Positions 29,324 through 38,454 of a stretch of DNA of 64,000 nucleotides are shown here, in pieces. The notes beneath the pieces were generated by a model, which made no database searches, had not been told where the DNA came from, and worked only from the letters and a program-made list of their open reading frames with translations. How positions within the stretch are numbered: the stretch's first letter is position 1; each line of letters starts with the position of its first letter. The stretch comes from Pseudonocardia sp. T1-2H (lineage in GTDB: Bacteria; Actinomycetota; Actinomycetes; Mycobacteriales; Pseudonocardiaceae), in contig NZ_JBBPCL010000003.1 in assembly GCF_038039215.1 (NCBI RefSeq), forward strand, positions 1-64,000, written 5' to 3'. Position numbers and translations under genes: made by a program.

Positions 29324-30358
29324 ATGAACGTCCCGGACCGCACCCCCCGCGACCCCGACCCGGAGGCCGGCCCCGGCGGGGCGCGGTTGTGCGGGTACCG
29401 GCACTGCCGGGCCCCGCTGCCGGTGGTGGCCGGGCGCGGCAACCGGGCCCGGTACTGCCCGGACGGCAAGACCTGGGGGGCCCAGGCGCTGAGCTGCAAG
29501 GCCGCCGAGGCCGCCTACCTGGCCGTGGCGTCGCTGCAGCCCGAGGACCCGGCCCTCAGCCCGGCCGCGGTCGACGCGCTGGGCGAGCGCCTCGACGCCG
29601 CGGTGGAACCGCTGCGCGAGGTCCTCGACGCCGTGCTCACCGTCCGCGGCCAGGTCGCGACCGAGACCCGCGCCGCGCTGGCCGCGCGGGACGCCGCACA
29701 GGCGGAGGCCGCGGACGCCCGCGGCGCCCGGCACGCCGCCGAGGACCGCGCCACCGCGGCCGAGGACGAGGCCAGCGCCGCCGCCGCCCGCGCCCTCGAG
29801 GCGGTGGAGCGGGCCGCGGCCGCCGACCGCGCCCGCGACCGGGCCGAACAGGACGCCGCGGCCGCCACCCGCGAGCAGCTCCGCGCCGACGGCCGGGCCA
29901 CCGCCCTCGAGGAACGCCTCACCCGCGCCGAGGACCTCGTCGACGCCGCCGCCCAGGCCGGGGAGCTCCGCGACCAGGTCGCCGCGCTGACCGCCACCCT
30001 GCGCGCCCGCGAGTCCGCCCTGGAGGAGGAACGGGCGCAGCGCCGGAGCCTGGTCGAGGACCACCGCACCGAGCTGGCCGCCCGCGACACCGCGACGCCC
30101 GCGCGGCGCACCGAGCACCAGGCCGAACTCGACCGGATCCGCCGCGACACCAGCACCGCCCAACAGCGGGCCGCGGCCGAGCACGCCGAGACCGTCCGGC
30201 AGCTCCGCGCCGACCTCTCGGCCGCGGCCGAGCGCCGCGCCACCGAGCACGCCCGCCGGCTCGCCGAGCTGCACCACCAACTCGGCGCCGCCGAGCACGA
30301 GATCGAGATCCTCCGGGCGCGCCTGGCCACCGACCCGGCCGCCGCGGACAACCGGTGA
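29324..30358 (+). CDS. KfrA-like coiled-coil protein with N-terminal zinc motif
   Basis: 344 residues. The N-terminus has four cysteines (LCGYRHCRAPLP, then RYCPDGKTWGAQ and SCK) suggesting a zinc finger. Residues about 95-335 form one long Ala/Arg/Glu-rich coiled coil. This layout, a small DNA-binding head plus long coiled coil, is like plasmid KfrA proteins that help stability or partition. The palindromes at 28922-28963 may be its target. The second half is duplicated at 31517-31993. Confidence 0.6.
   Translation: MNVPDRTPRDPDPEAGPGGARLCGYRHCRAPLPVVAGRGNRARYCPDGKTWGAQALSCKAAEAAYLAVASLQPEDPALSPAAVDALGERLDAAVEPLREVLDAVLTVRGQVATETRAALAARDAAQAEAADARGARHAAEDRATAAEDEASAAAARALEAVERAAAADRARDRAEQDAAAATREQLRADGRATALEERLTRAEDLVDAAAQAGELRDQVAALTATLRARESALEEERAQRRSLVEDHRTELAARDTATPARRTEHQAELDRIRRDTSTAQQRAAAEHAETVRQLRADLSAAAERRATEHARRLAELHHQLGAAEHEIEILRARLATDPAAADNR
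29861..30335 (+). repeat. Direct repeat copy A (coiled-coil coding)
   Basis: This roughly 475-bp stretch is repeated in the same orientation and frame at 31517-31993 with high but imperfect identity, as judged by eye over long runs starting at GCCGCCACCCGCGAGCAGCT. It encodes the C-terminal coiled coil of the KfrA-like protein. Confidence 0.75.
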
Positions 30359-30679
30359 CCTGCCCCGCGGGCGGCTGGGGCGAGCGGCAGCGACTCGTCG
30401 TCCGATGCCGCCGATCCGGTGGTCCCGACAGGTCGGCTCGTGCGGCCCCGTCTCACCCTCCCGGGACCAGGCCTCGGGGGACGGCACTGCTGAACAATCA
30501 CCCTCCCCGCGGGGCGGTCCCGGTAGCCCGACGGCGACACCAGAACGGCACCGCGCATCGGTGGGCGGCCCCGGCCGGGATGTGGATCCCGTCGGGTTGT
30601 GCGCATCGGGCAGGAACCGCTGCCCAGGCCACGGCAGCGAGTCACCGGTGATAGGCAGCGACGAGCAGAGGAGGACGCC
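30359..30679. other. Gene-free stretch upstream of hsp20
   Basis: About 320 bases that should hold the hsp20 promoter. No HspR-type inverted repeat or other clear site was recognised. Confidence 0.4.
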
Positions 30680-31132
30680 ATGTCATTGATGAGGTCCGAC
30701 CCGTTCGCGGGTTTTGATCGGCTGGCGCAGCAGATGACGGGGGCGAGGCAGGGACCCCGGCCCATTCCGATGGCCGCCTTCCGCCGGGGCGATCAGGTCC
30801 TCGCCTACTTCGACCTGCCGGGGATCAACCCGGACGACGTGGAAATCACCATTGAGCGCAACATCGTCACCATCCGCGCCGAACGCCGGCCCGCCTACCA
30901 GGAGGGCGACGAGGTGATCGTCGACGAGCGCCCCTACGGAACCTTCAGCCGGCAGGTGTTCCTCGGCGACAGCCTCGACCTGGAGAAGATGACCGCCGAC
31001 TACACGCAGGGCGAGCTGTGCCTCACCATTCCGGTCTCCGAGAAGGCCAAGCCGCGACGGATCAAGCTCCAGTCGAGTGATCAGGAACCACAGCAGGTCA
31101 CGGCGAACACCACCGCAGGCGGCACCACATAG
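30680..31132 (+). CDS. Hsp20/alpha-crystallin small heat-shock protein
   Basis: 150 residues from ATG 30680 behind GAGGAG. The alpha-crystallin domain (about 35-130) contains VLAYFDLPGINPDDVEITIE and the C-terminal strand motif GELCLTIPVSE. These proteins are ATP-independent chaperones that hold unfolding proteins. It sits between the two KfrA-like coiled-coil genes inside the mobile element, so it is cargo. The HtpX protease gene lies 22 kb away. Confidence 0.9.
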   Translation: MSLMRSDPFAGFDRLAQQMTGARQGPRPIPMAAFRRGDQVLAYFDLPGINPDDVEITIERNIVTIRAERRPAYQEGDEVIVDERPYGTFSRQVFLGDSLDLEKMTADYTQGELCLTIPVSEKAKPRRIKLQSSDQEPQQVTANTTAGGTT

Positions 31133-31387
31133 GACGCGGGGCCACACGCGTGGTGGGTCCCGACAACTGACGCCCAGCGCCACGCCCATCGCCGACAGGC
31201 GCCTGCGCCCGGCGGGGCAGGGTCGGGTGCCCGGCTCTTGCTCCGGCAAGACCAGGTCCGGTCCGTGATGCACGACGATCCTGGTGTGATGGGCCCGCGA
31301 GCCGAGCGGGCCACGGCGGCCCAGCGTGGGCATTCTCGCTCGCCGCCATCGTCACGCCGTGCTGACCGGACTTGGCTGGAGGTAGAT

Positions 31388-32017
31388 GTGAGCACGACCG
31401 TACCGAGGCGGCCCAGCACGGTCCCGGTCCCGTATCCGGTCCGGCGGGCGGCCAAGGGGTCCCGGCTGCTGAAGATGATCGGGACTACCGACCCGAAACA
31501 GCTCGGCATCCTCGCGGCCGCCACCCGCGAGCAGCTGCGCGCCGACGGCCGGGCCGCCGCGCTGGTCGAGCGCGTCACCCGCGCCGAGGACCTCGTCGAC
31601 GCCGCCGCCGCCCAGGCCGGGGAGCTCCGCGACCAGGTCGCCGCCCTGACCGCCACTCTGCGCGCCCGCGACACCGCCCTCGAGGAGGAACGGGCGCAGC
31701 GCCGGAGCCTCGTCGAGGACCACCGCACCGAGCTGGCCGCCCGCGACGCCGCGCTGGCCGCGCTGCGCACCGAGCACCAGGCCGAGCTCGACCGGATCCG
31801 CCGCGACACCGCCGACGCCCGACAGCGGGCCGCGGCCGAGCACGCCGAGATCATCGATCGGCTCCGCGCCGAGCTCGCCGCCGCGGCCGAGCGCCGCGCC
31901 ACCGAGCACGCCGGCCAGCTCGCCGAACTGCACCGCCAACTCGGCGCCGCCGACCACCAGATCCAAGCCCTCCGCACGCGCCTGACCACCGATACGGCAA
32001 TTGCCGAGCGCGGGTAA
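31388..32017 (+). CDS. Coiled-coil protein, partial duplicate of KfrA-like gene
   Basis: About 209 residues from GTG 31388 behind GGAGGT. The first 40 residues (VPVPYPVRRAAKGSRLLKMI) are unrelated to the KfrA-like protein, but from ATREQLRADGRA onward it is nearly the same coiled coil. It looks like a chimera formed when the duplicated coiled-coil segment joined a new 5' end. It lacks the zinc motif, so it might form mixed oligomers with the full protein or be non-functional. Confidence 0.55.
   Translation: MSTTVPRRPSTVPVPYPVRRAAKGSRLLKMIGTTDPKQLGILAAATREQLRADGRAAALVERVTRAEDLVDAAAAQAGELRDQVAALTATLRARDTALEEERAQRRSLVEDHRTELAARDAALAALRTEHQAELDRIRRDTADARQRAAAEHAEIIDRLRAELAAAAERRATEHAGQLAELHRQLGAADHQIQALRTRLTTDTAIAERG
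31517..31993 (+). repeat. Direct repeat copy B (coiled-coil coding)
   Basis: Second copy of the segment at 29861-30335, same orientation, with scattered substitutions and a 3-base insertion in the Ala codon run. The hsp20 gene lies between the copies. Confidence 0.75.
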
Positions 32018-32063
32018 CCGGTCGAGGAATGGCCTGCACTCGGTCTACGACCAGCCCGACGCC

Positions 32064-32315
32064 GCGAGACGACGGCGGTGTCGAGCTGGTCGAGGGCGGT
32101 GACGATCTCGGGGAAGTAGCGGGTGAGCGGGCGTTGCTGGCGGGACTGCAAGGCAACCCGATCAGAGCCTCGGTGGGCGATGCAGCGGAAGCCGTCGAAC
32201 TTGGCCTCATAGGACCAGCCCCCACCCGGGACTCGGGAAGGCCGTCGGCGTTGACCGCGATCATCGGGCGCAGCGGAAACTCCACCCCCGCGATCCCCGC
32301 CGGTTGCGCAGCCAT
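32064..32315 (-). pseudogene. ATP-dependent DNA ligase N-terminal remnant
   Basis: The minus strand reads FPLRPMIAVNADGLP, breaks frame near 32,225, then reads GWSYEAKFDGFRCIAHRGSD with the ligase adenylation motif (K in YEAKFDGFR) and PLTRYFPEIVTALDQL. This is the start of a LigC/LigD-type ligase that stops matching after about 85 residues. It is a truncated, frameshifted remnant. Confidence 0.65.
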
Positions 32316-32523
32316 CCGGCGACGATAGGCAGATCACCACGGGTGGGAGACAGTGGACCGACCGTGGCCTCGCCCGTAGTCGGCAATGGACCCAGGGTGA
32401 CACCCCCGCCGGGGCCGCGGCTGATCAGAAGGTGCAGGGCCGGCCACGCCCGCCGCGCCGCGGGGGCTCGGCCCGCGGACCGAGGCGACGGCGACCGAAC
32501 GCGGCCCCCTGGCCGCCGGCAGG

Positions 32524-32796
32524 TCAGGCGGACCCGAAGTGAATCCGAGTCCCGGGCGGCGCCAGCACCTCGAGGCTCTCCACCGGCTCGCCATCAAGCA
32601 ACACGCGGCCGGCGCGGAAATGCTCCTCGAGACGCTCGAGGGAGATCGGGGCGGCCAACATGCGGGACCGGACAGTCGGCTCGGTGGGGTGTTCCTCGCT
32701 CACGCCGCGGGCAACGCAGGAGACCCGCTCTACCATCTCGGCGTCGCGCTTCCCCCGTGGCAGACCGATCCGGATCACACAGCGGGGAACCTCCAT
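32524..32796 (-). CDS. Hypothetical protein
   Basis: About 90 residues from ATG 32796. ISLERLEEHFRAGRVLLDGE and LEVLAPPGTRIHFGSA look like a genuine compact domain, resembling small proteins of actinobacterial mobile elements. Its start codon overlaps the plus-strand start at 32795. No family recognised. Confidence 0.45.
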   Translation of the reverse strand: MEVPRCVIRIGLPRGKRDAEMVERVSCVARGVSEEHPTEPTVRSRMLAAPISLERLEEHFRAGRVLLDGEPVESLEVLAPPGTRIHFGSA

Positions 32797-33147
32797 GCCC
32801 GACGACCTCATGCCCGACGACCGCGACGCCCGTCTCGCCGAGCTTCGCCGGCTTCGCCTCGGCGACATCCTCTACCCCGGAAACTCCGGCTGCGCCGGCG
32901 CGCGCGGTGGCAGCGGGGCGCCCGGCCCGTGCCAGGGCGAGGTGACCGCGGCCGCGATGAAGCACCACCCCGGGCCCAAGCCACAGCGCGCCCGGATCTT
33001 CCTCTGCGACCTCCACGCCCCCTCGAGGCCGCCGAGCCCCTCACCGACGCCGACCGAGCCGAACTCGCGCGCCGGCGGGCAAAGGCCGCGTACTGGGCGG
33101 AAGTCTCGCCGCGGCAGCGCGCCGCGAACGGCATGGTCGGCTGGTAG
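32795..33147 (+). pseudogene. Hypothetical protein (frameshifted at a C run)
   Basis: ATG 32795 starts ELRRLRLGDILYPGNSGCAG and RIFLCDLHAP. The five-C run at 33018-33022 then shifts the frame; one more C would continue as LEAAEPLTDADRAELARRRA and end at 33147. The intact product has about 117 residues. It is divergent from and overlaps the start of the minus-strand gene at 32796. Function unknown. Confidence 0.5.
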
Positions 33148-33240
33148 CGCCAGTGAGCTCTTTCCATTTGGCGTCAGCCAGTCCGCGAAGGCTGATCATG
33201 CAGCGCCAAGGTGCCCGGGGGCACGCTGTCGCGGCCCCCG

Positions 33241-34055
33241 GCACCCCTGTGGCTGGTCAGGCGGCGGTGATGCCGCCGTCGATGACGAGCTCGGAGCCGG
33301 TCACCCAGGACGACTCGTCGGAGGCGAGGTAGAGCACTCCCCACGCGATGTCCATCGACTCCCCGGGACGACCGATCGGGTGCGCCTGGGCGAGAGCCTG
33401 GTAGAAGGCGTCGCGGTCGCCGGTGTTGTCGCCGAGGTGCTGCACCATCGGGGTCCAGGTGTAGCTGGGGTGGACCGAGTTGACACGGATGCCGTAGCCG
33501 GCCTTGGCCACGTGCAGCGCCGCGGACTTGGTGAACAGCCGCACCGCGCCCTTCGAAGCGTTGTAAGCGGCGAGGTTGTCGATGCCGACGAGGCCGGCGA
33601 TCGAGGAGAGGTTGACGATCGACCCGCCGCGCGGATCCTGGTCCTTCATGACGCGGATCGCCTCACGGGTGCCGAGGAACACGGCCTCGCTGTTGATGGC
33701 GTTGACCCGCCGCCAGCCCTCGAGGGTGGTGTCCTCGACGTTGGCGTCGAGCACGATGCCAGCGTTGTTGACCACGACGTCGAGCCGACCGTGGTCGGCG
33801 ACGATCTTGCGGGTGAGCTCCGCCCACCGACCCTCGTCGGTGACGTCCTGGTTGTAGTAGACGGCCTTGCCGCCGTTGGCGGTGATGTCCTTGGCGACGG
33901 CCTCACCCTCGGCATCCAGGACGTCGGTGAGGATCACCGTGGCGCCTTCGTCGGCCATCACCCGACCGGTCGCCTCACCCAGACCGCGCGCGCCGCCGGT
34001 GATCAGGGCGACCTTGCCCTTGACTCGTCCCACAAAGCCCTCCGTTGAACTCGTA
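33241..34055 (-). repeat. Left arm of 815-bp inverted repeat
   Basis: This segment is the reverse complement of 40182-40996. Both arms are exactly 815 bp. The translations in every frame that was compared are identical between arms, and both boundaries were located by direct comparison (TACGAG... to ...GGGGTGC). The arms enclose 6.1 kb. Each contains a complete SDR gene plus its ribosome site. Confidence 0.9.
33257..34033 (-). CDS. SDR-family oxidoreductase, left copy (cyclic-alcohol dehydrogenase-like)
   Basis: 258 residues from GTG 34033 behind GGAGGG. Classical short-chain dehydrogenase: cofactor motif TGGARGLG (12-19), D37 after strand two favouring NAD, NNAG (89-92), catalytic Ser near 143, Tyr157 and Lys161 in YNASK. 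Overall look is close to cyclopentanol/cyclohexanol dehydrogenases and related alcohol dehydrogenases, but substrate is a guess. The protein is identical to the one at 40204. An operator-like palindrome lies about 90 bp upstream. Confidence 0.88.
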   Translation of the reverse strand: MGRVKGKVALITGGARGLGEATGRVMADEGATVILTDVLDAEGEAVAKDITANGGKAVYYNQDVTDEGRWAELTRKIVADHGRLDVVVNNAGIVLDANVEDTTLEGWRRVNAINSEAVFLGTREAIRVMKDQDPRGGSIVNLSSIAGLVGIDNLAAYNASKGAVRLFTKSAALHVAKAGYGIRVNSVHPSYTWTPMVQHLGDNTGDRDAFYQALAQAHPIGRPGESMDIAWGVLYLASDESSWVTGSELVIDGGITAA

Positions 34056-34123
34056 CCGATGTGGTCGCCGAACGCTAAGAACGACGACCGAGTCGGCAGA
34101 AGCGTCGAGGAGATCACCCGCAC

Positions 34124-34141
34124 ATGGTGCGTTTGCACCAT
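34124..34141. promoter_or_regulatory. Palindrome upstream of left SDR copy
   Basis: ATGGTGC-GTTT-GCACCAT, perfect 7-bp arms, 90 bp upstream of the SDR start. A partly eroded version ATGGTGC-AGAT-GCACTAC sits at 40094-40111, the same distance from the right copy, although the intervening DNA has diverged. That conservation supports an operator role. Confidence 0.55.
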
Positions 34142-34203
34142 CCCGTAGGCGCCAGGCAGGGCTACCGTCAGAGCGGCCGAGTGACCCGGTCGAAGGTGCG
34201 TGA

Positions 34204-34596
34204 ATGGACGTTATCGCGGTGGACGACGATCACGCCGGTCTTGAGCTGCTCCGGATGGTGCTCGAAGCAGCCGGGCACACGGTGCGCACCAGCCGGACCG
34301 CTGACGGCGCCTTCGACTTGGTGACCGAGGCGGCTCCCGCCGTACTCGTCACAGATCTGATGATGGGCAGCGACAGACAGGATGGCTTCCGGCTGATCGA
34401 CAGGCTGCGCGCCTCCCCGCAGCTGGCCCACGTGCCGGTGGTGGCCCTTACCGGGGTGACCAGTGCTCAGGATCTGGGCCGTGCCCGCACCGCAGGCGCG
34501 GACGTGTGCCTGGTCAAACCGATCGATGTCGCAGCGTTCCTGCAGATCATCGCCCGCTTCAGCCCAGCCGCGGGAGCAGGCCAAGGCACCGACTGA
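34204..34596 (+). CDS. Single-domain response regulator (receiver only)
   Basis: 130 residues forming one receiver domain: acidic D7-D9, phosphoacceptor D51 in VLVTDLMMG, Thr/Lys switch K105 in CLVKPID. No output domain. Its 3' end overlaps the 3' end of the hybrid kinase by 38 bases, so the two genes converge. It is probably a phosphorelay partner of that kinase. A decayed relative lies at 39870-40043 in mirror position. Confidence 0.85.
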   Translation: MDVIAVDDDHAGLELLRMVLEAAGHTVRTSRTADGAFDLVTEAAPAVLVTDLMMGSDRQDGFRLIDRLRASPQLAHVPVVALTGVTSAQDLGRARTAGADVCLVKPIDVAAFLQIIARFSPAAGAGQGTD

Positions 34597-37500
34597 CCGC
34601 GGCTAGCAGTTTGTCGAGCACGAGGGGTTTGTCCAGGACCGGCACCGAGTTCAGGTCGACGGGCGCGACGCGATGTCCAGCGGTGACTACGACCGCTTGA
34701 GGTGCGCCACGCGGCCTGCGCTGGGCACCGTCTTCTGTCCTACCGACGGAGGCTTCGCCCACCGGGTCACCGGCGGCGTTGGCGAGTTCGCGCAGCAGGT
34801 CCCAGCCGTTGCCGTCCGGCAGCTCGATGTCGAGCAGTAGAAGGTCAGTGGAATCCTCGGCGAGCAGCTTTCGGGCTTCGCTGCAGCTGGACGCGATCCT
34901 CAGGTCAACCGCGGGCCACCGCGCCAAAGCTGACTGCACCAGTACCTGGCTGGACCGATCGTCCTCCACGTACACGACGCGACCACGCGGCTGCCCTGCC
35001 GGGTTGACGGCGCGTCTACTGGCTGGGTGCTGTGCGGCTGATGCAGCCAGGGGCAGTTCTAGCCGGAAGGTGCTGCCGGCCGTCGAGGTGCTCCTCAGCG
35101 TGAGAGCGCCGCCCATGGCGCGCATCAGCCGTTGCGACAGTGCAAGGCCGAGACCGGATCCTTCGGCGCCGCTTCCGTTCGCTCGGTGGAACGGCGTAAA
35201 CAGCGACGCCAGCTGCTCGGTGGCAATTCCGTCGCCGGTGTCGCTGACCAGCAGCCCGTCCGACTCCAGCACAACCTCGACACTGCCGCCGACCGGAGTG
35301 AACTTGATAGCGTTGCCAAGCAAATTCAGCAAGACCTGCCGCAGGCGATGGCGATCCGCAAGAACGAGCAGGTCTTGCGCGGAAGACGCCTGTGTGCGCA
35401 ACTTAATGGAGCGCTCGCCAGCGAGCCCAGCAACGATCTGCATCGCCTCGTCGACGACTTCCGCGGCTCGGACCGGCTCGGACGTCAGCTGCAGCTGTCC
35501 GGTCTCGGCTCCGGTGAGGTCGAGCAGATCGTTGATTAGCTGCAGCAGATGACGTCCCGCACCGAGAATGTGCTCCACACCTTCGCGCTGCTGCTCGGGT
35601 GAAAGCTGCATGCTCTGCAGGACCTGGGCGAAACCGATCACCGCGTTCAGCGGCGTGCGTACCTCGTGGCTGACCAGCGCCAAGAGCTCGCTCTTAGCTC
35701 GGTCGGCGGCTTCGGCGACCGCACGCTCGCGACGGGCCTGGGCGACGCGGCGGCGCTCAGTGAGATCGAACAGCTCGATGCAGAAATGGCGAGGCTCCCC
35801 GCCCGGCCCGAGAATCAGCGAACCGCTCAGCGCAGCCCAGAGCGGTTCCTCGCACATCCGGCCCGATCGCCGCACCCGGACCTCGGCCTTCGGCAATGTC
35901 CCGGCGTCGTCGTTGCGGGCTAGCGCAGCGGCCAGCGCGTCTTGGACCGCAGCTGCGTCCTCGTCGACAAGCAGGTCAGCCAGGCTCTCGCCGGTGACAG
36001 GGCGTGCAGCCATGGACGCGAGTGCGGCGTTGGCCTGCTGGATCTCCCCGGCCGGGCTGACCAGCGCGATCCCGAGGCCAGCGGTCTCGAAGGTGCTCCG
36101 GAAGCGGGCTTCGCTCTCAACGAGCTGCCCGTGCAAGGCAGCGGTTCCGATAGCGACTGCCGCCACGTGGGTCAGCCGCTGGACTAGCTCGGTGGCCGAT
36201 GGCCCCGGGACCCATCGGTCGGCGTGATAAACCGCGAACGTGCCGAGCACGATCCCCCGGTCGACGTCCAAGATGGGCGTCGACCAGCACGAACGTAGCC
36301 CGTGCGGGAGCGCGCTGTCGCGGTAATCGACCCATCGCTCGTCAACCGCGATGTCGGGCACGACCACCTCACCGTGAGTGAATGCGGCCGTCCCGCATGA
36401 CCCCACAAGCGGGCCGATACGGACGCCGTCGATCGCCTCCCGATATGGCCCGGGAAGCCGGGCTCCAGCGCCGTGCCGCAGTGTTCCGGTGTCGTGCTCG
36501 AGCAGCAGAATCGAGCAGATGCTGCCGGGAAGGTAGTGCTCCATGGTCGCGACGAGCGCTTCCAAACTCTCCTCGACAGGGTCGCGCCGCGCGATCCCCT
36601 CCAGGATCGACCCCACCGTCCAGTCCGCGTCTACAGCCGTGGAGTCCGGCGCAGCGTGGTTGCCTCCGCTGGCACGACGCAGCGCACCGACGCCGGGAAA
36701 CCGCAGAACCGCGCGCACCCCGGCAGTCCGGTCGTCGGGCGCGACGCTGAAGATGCCGCCGTGATCGGCGACGAACTCGGCAACTTCGGCGAGCCCGAGG
36801 CCGTCGCCCGGCGGGGACCAGCCGCTGGTGAAAGGCGCCAATGCCGCGTCGCTCGTCCAGCCTTCCGGCAGGCCTTGTCCGTCGTCGGTAATTGCCACGG
36901 CCGCCCAGCCGGGCGAACCGGCGGGTTCCGTCTGCTTCTCGACGTGCACCGTCACGACCTGCGCGCCGGCTCGCCGGGCGTTGTCGAACAGCTGGCGCAA
37001 CGCTCGGGCCAGGCGGAGCCGGTCGATCAGCACCAGAGCTTCGGCGTCAGCCTCGACCCTCAGATCGAGCTGCTGCCCGTAGGACCGCTCGCCACGACAG
37101 ATCGTTCGGACAACTGCGGCCAGGTCCAGTACCTCGACTGAGCTGCCCCCCGAGCGCGCCACACGCCCTGCGCGCCAGGCAAGTTCCGCCCCCCGGGAGG
37201 CAAGCCGGCGCAATTGGTCAACTCGATGCGCCGGCTCTTCCGGACCGAGCAGCTGCGCGGCCATCGCGACCGCTGAGGCGTTGCCCGCGAACTCATGTGC
37301 GGCCACCCGCGTCTCATCGCGTTCCACCCGGGCGCGACCGGCCAAGGCGCGCGCCGCGGTCCGCGCCGCAGCCAGGTCCGCCGGGTCAGGTCGATCCGGG
37401 TCCGGGCAGGGCAGGACGACATCCGTGCCAGCCAAGCGCGCGGCAATGGCCTCCTGGGCCGAGGTCGACCGTACCAACGCGACAATGGCAATATCTGACG

Positions 37501-37597
37501 CCGATCGACGCAACGCTGCGACCTCGCCAGCCCGAACAACCCGGACCGTGTCCGCGTCAAGTTCCGGGTCGGCGCCCTGCCGGAGGAGCTCGTGCAT
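34559..37597 (-). CDS. Hybrid histidine kinase with two kinase cores, GAF, PAS and receiver
   Basis: About 1,012 residues from ATG 37597. In order: a first kinase core with H101 in VAAHEFAGNASAV, an N-box LFDNARRAG (about 204), DDGQGLPEG and GDGLGLAEV (238-272); a GAF domain (about 335-490); a PAS domain (495-620); a standard HisKA with H644 in LLALVSHEVRTPLNAVIGF; HATPase motifs LLNLLGNAIKFTP, SDTGDGI and GSGLGLALS (756-822); and a receiver (873-1005) with D923 and K990. No membrane helices, so it is a cytoplasmic sensor. Two ATP-binding cores in one chain are unusual. Divergent from the regulator at 37658, which is probably a target. Confidence 0.88.
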   Translation of the reverse strand: MHELLRQGADPELDADTVRVVRAGEVAALRRSASDIAIVALVRSTSAQEAIAARLAGTDVVLPCPDPDRPDPADLAAARTAARALAGRARVERDETRVAAHEFAGNASAVAMAAQLLGPEEPAHRVDQLRRLASRGAELAWRAGRVARSGGSSVEVLDLAAVVRTICRGERSYGQQLDLRVEADAEALVLIDRLRLARALRQLFDNARRAGAQVVTVHVEKQTEPAGSPGWAAVAITDDGQGLPEGWTSDAALAPFTSGWSPPGDGLGLAEVAEFVADHGGIFSVAPDDRTAGVRAVLRFPGVGALRRASGGNHAAPDSTAVDADWTVGSILEGIARRDPVEESLEALVATMEHYLPGSICSILLLEHDTGTLRHGAGARLPGPYREAIDGVRIGPLVGSCGTAAFTHGEVVVPDIAVDERWVDYRDSALPHGLRSCWSTPILDVDRGIVLGTFAVYHADRWVPGPSATELVQRLTHVAAVAIGTAALHGQLVESEARFRSTFETAGLGIALVSPAGEIQQANAALASMAARPVTGESLADLLVDEDAAAVQDALAAALARNDDAGTLPKAEVRVRRSGRMCEEPLWAALSGSLILGPGGEPRHFCIELFDLTERRRVAQARRERAVAEAADRAKSELLALVSHEVRTPLNAVIGFAQVLQSMQLSPEQQREGVEHILGAGRHLLQLINDLLDLTGAETGQLQLTSEPVRAAEVVDEAMQIVAGLAGERSIKLRTQASSAQDLLVLADRHRLRQVLLNLLGNAIKFTPVGGSVEVVLESDGLLVSDTGDGIATEQLASLFTPFHRANGSGAEGSGLGLALSQRLMRAMGGALTLRSTSTAGSTFRLELPLAASAAQHPASRRAVNPAGQPRGRVVYVEDDRSSQVLVQSALARWPAVDLRIASSCSEARKLLAEDSTDLLLLDIELPDGNGWDLLRELANAAGDPVGEASVGRTEDGAQRRPRGAPQAVVVTAGHRVAPVDLNSVPVLDKPLVLDKLLAAVSRCLGLLPRLG

Positions 37598-37657
37598 GGC
37601 GTTCCACCCCGATGTGAAAGGCGCGACGCGCCAGCCCGAGCCGACACGTGGGCGCCG

Positions 37658-38347
37658 ATGACGCCGATGACAGCCGGGCGAACCGTAGCACCGCACGACA
37701 CAGCCACCGTACTGATCGTCGACGACCACCAAGTGTTCGCTGAGCTGCTCGGTGAAGTCCTCGCATCGCGAGGACTGCGCCTCGTCGGCATCCGCCGAAC
37801 CCTTGCTGACGGGTTGACCGCAGTGGAGTCCGAGCGCCCCGACCTGGTCGTTCTGGACCACAGCTTGCCCGGTGCGACGGGCGCCAGCGGTCTCCGCGCC
37901 CTCAAACAGCGCTCACCGTCTACGCGGGTGCTCATGCTTACCGCCGCCGAGGAACGCGCGGTACTGCTCGAGGCCATGGACGCCGGATGCGACGGATTCG
38001 TGACCAAACGCCAGGACATCGGCGCGGTCATGGCCGCCGTCACAGCGGTGCTGCGTGGCGAGACACCGGTATCGCCCGACATGATCGGCGCCCTCGTCGG
38101 CAACCGGCCCACCCCGCTCGGCGGTGACCTGACACGCCGGGAGTCCGACGTGCTGCAGCTGATCGGCGCCGGCCGGTCCAACCAGGAAGTGGCCCGCGAG
38201 CTGCGGATCAGCGTCAACACGGTGCGCAACCACGTCCAGCACATCCTCAGCAAACTCGGAGCGCACTCCAAGCTCGAGGCAGTCGCAATCGCCGCCCGGC
38301 TCGGCCTGCTGCGCTCCAACCGTGACGGGGTTGTTCGACCGTTGTGA
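37658..38347 (+). CDS. NarL-family response regulator
   Basis: 229 residues from ATG 37658 (ATG 37667 also possible). Receiver with D22/D23, phosphoacceptor D67 in LVVLDHSLPG and K117 in FVTKRQD, then a LuxR helix-turn-helix (DLTRRESDVLQLIGAG, ISVNTVRNHVQHILSKLG). Divergent from the hybrid kinase by about 60 bp; a cognate pair by position. It may control the neighbouring SDR, ligase and oxidoreductase genes. Confidence 0.87.
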   Translation: MTPMTAGRTVAPHDTATVLIVDDHQVFAELLGEVLASRGLRLVGIRRTLADGLTAVESERPDLVVLDHSLPGATGASGLRALKQRSPSTRVLMLTAAEERAVLLEAMDAGCDGFVTKRQDIGAVMAAVTAVLRGETPVSPDMIGALVGNRPTPLGGDLTRRESDVLQLIGAGRSNQEVARELRISVNTVRNHVQHILSKLGAHSKLEAVAIAARLGLLRSNRDGVVRPL

Positions 38348-38454
38348 TCGGCTTGTCAGCGATCTGATCCGCGGGGGCCAATCTTCGTCGGGATCGGCTA
38401 CCCCTGACGCAGAGATGTGATTTCCGCTGTGGCCTCGACGAGGAGACATCCGCG

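Noticed and set aside
34124..34141. Sigma-54-like promoter (TGGTGC...GCA)
   Set aside because: Actinobacteria lack sigma-54 in general and the site is better explained as a palindromic operator.
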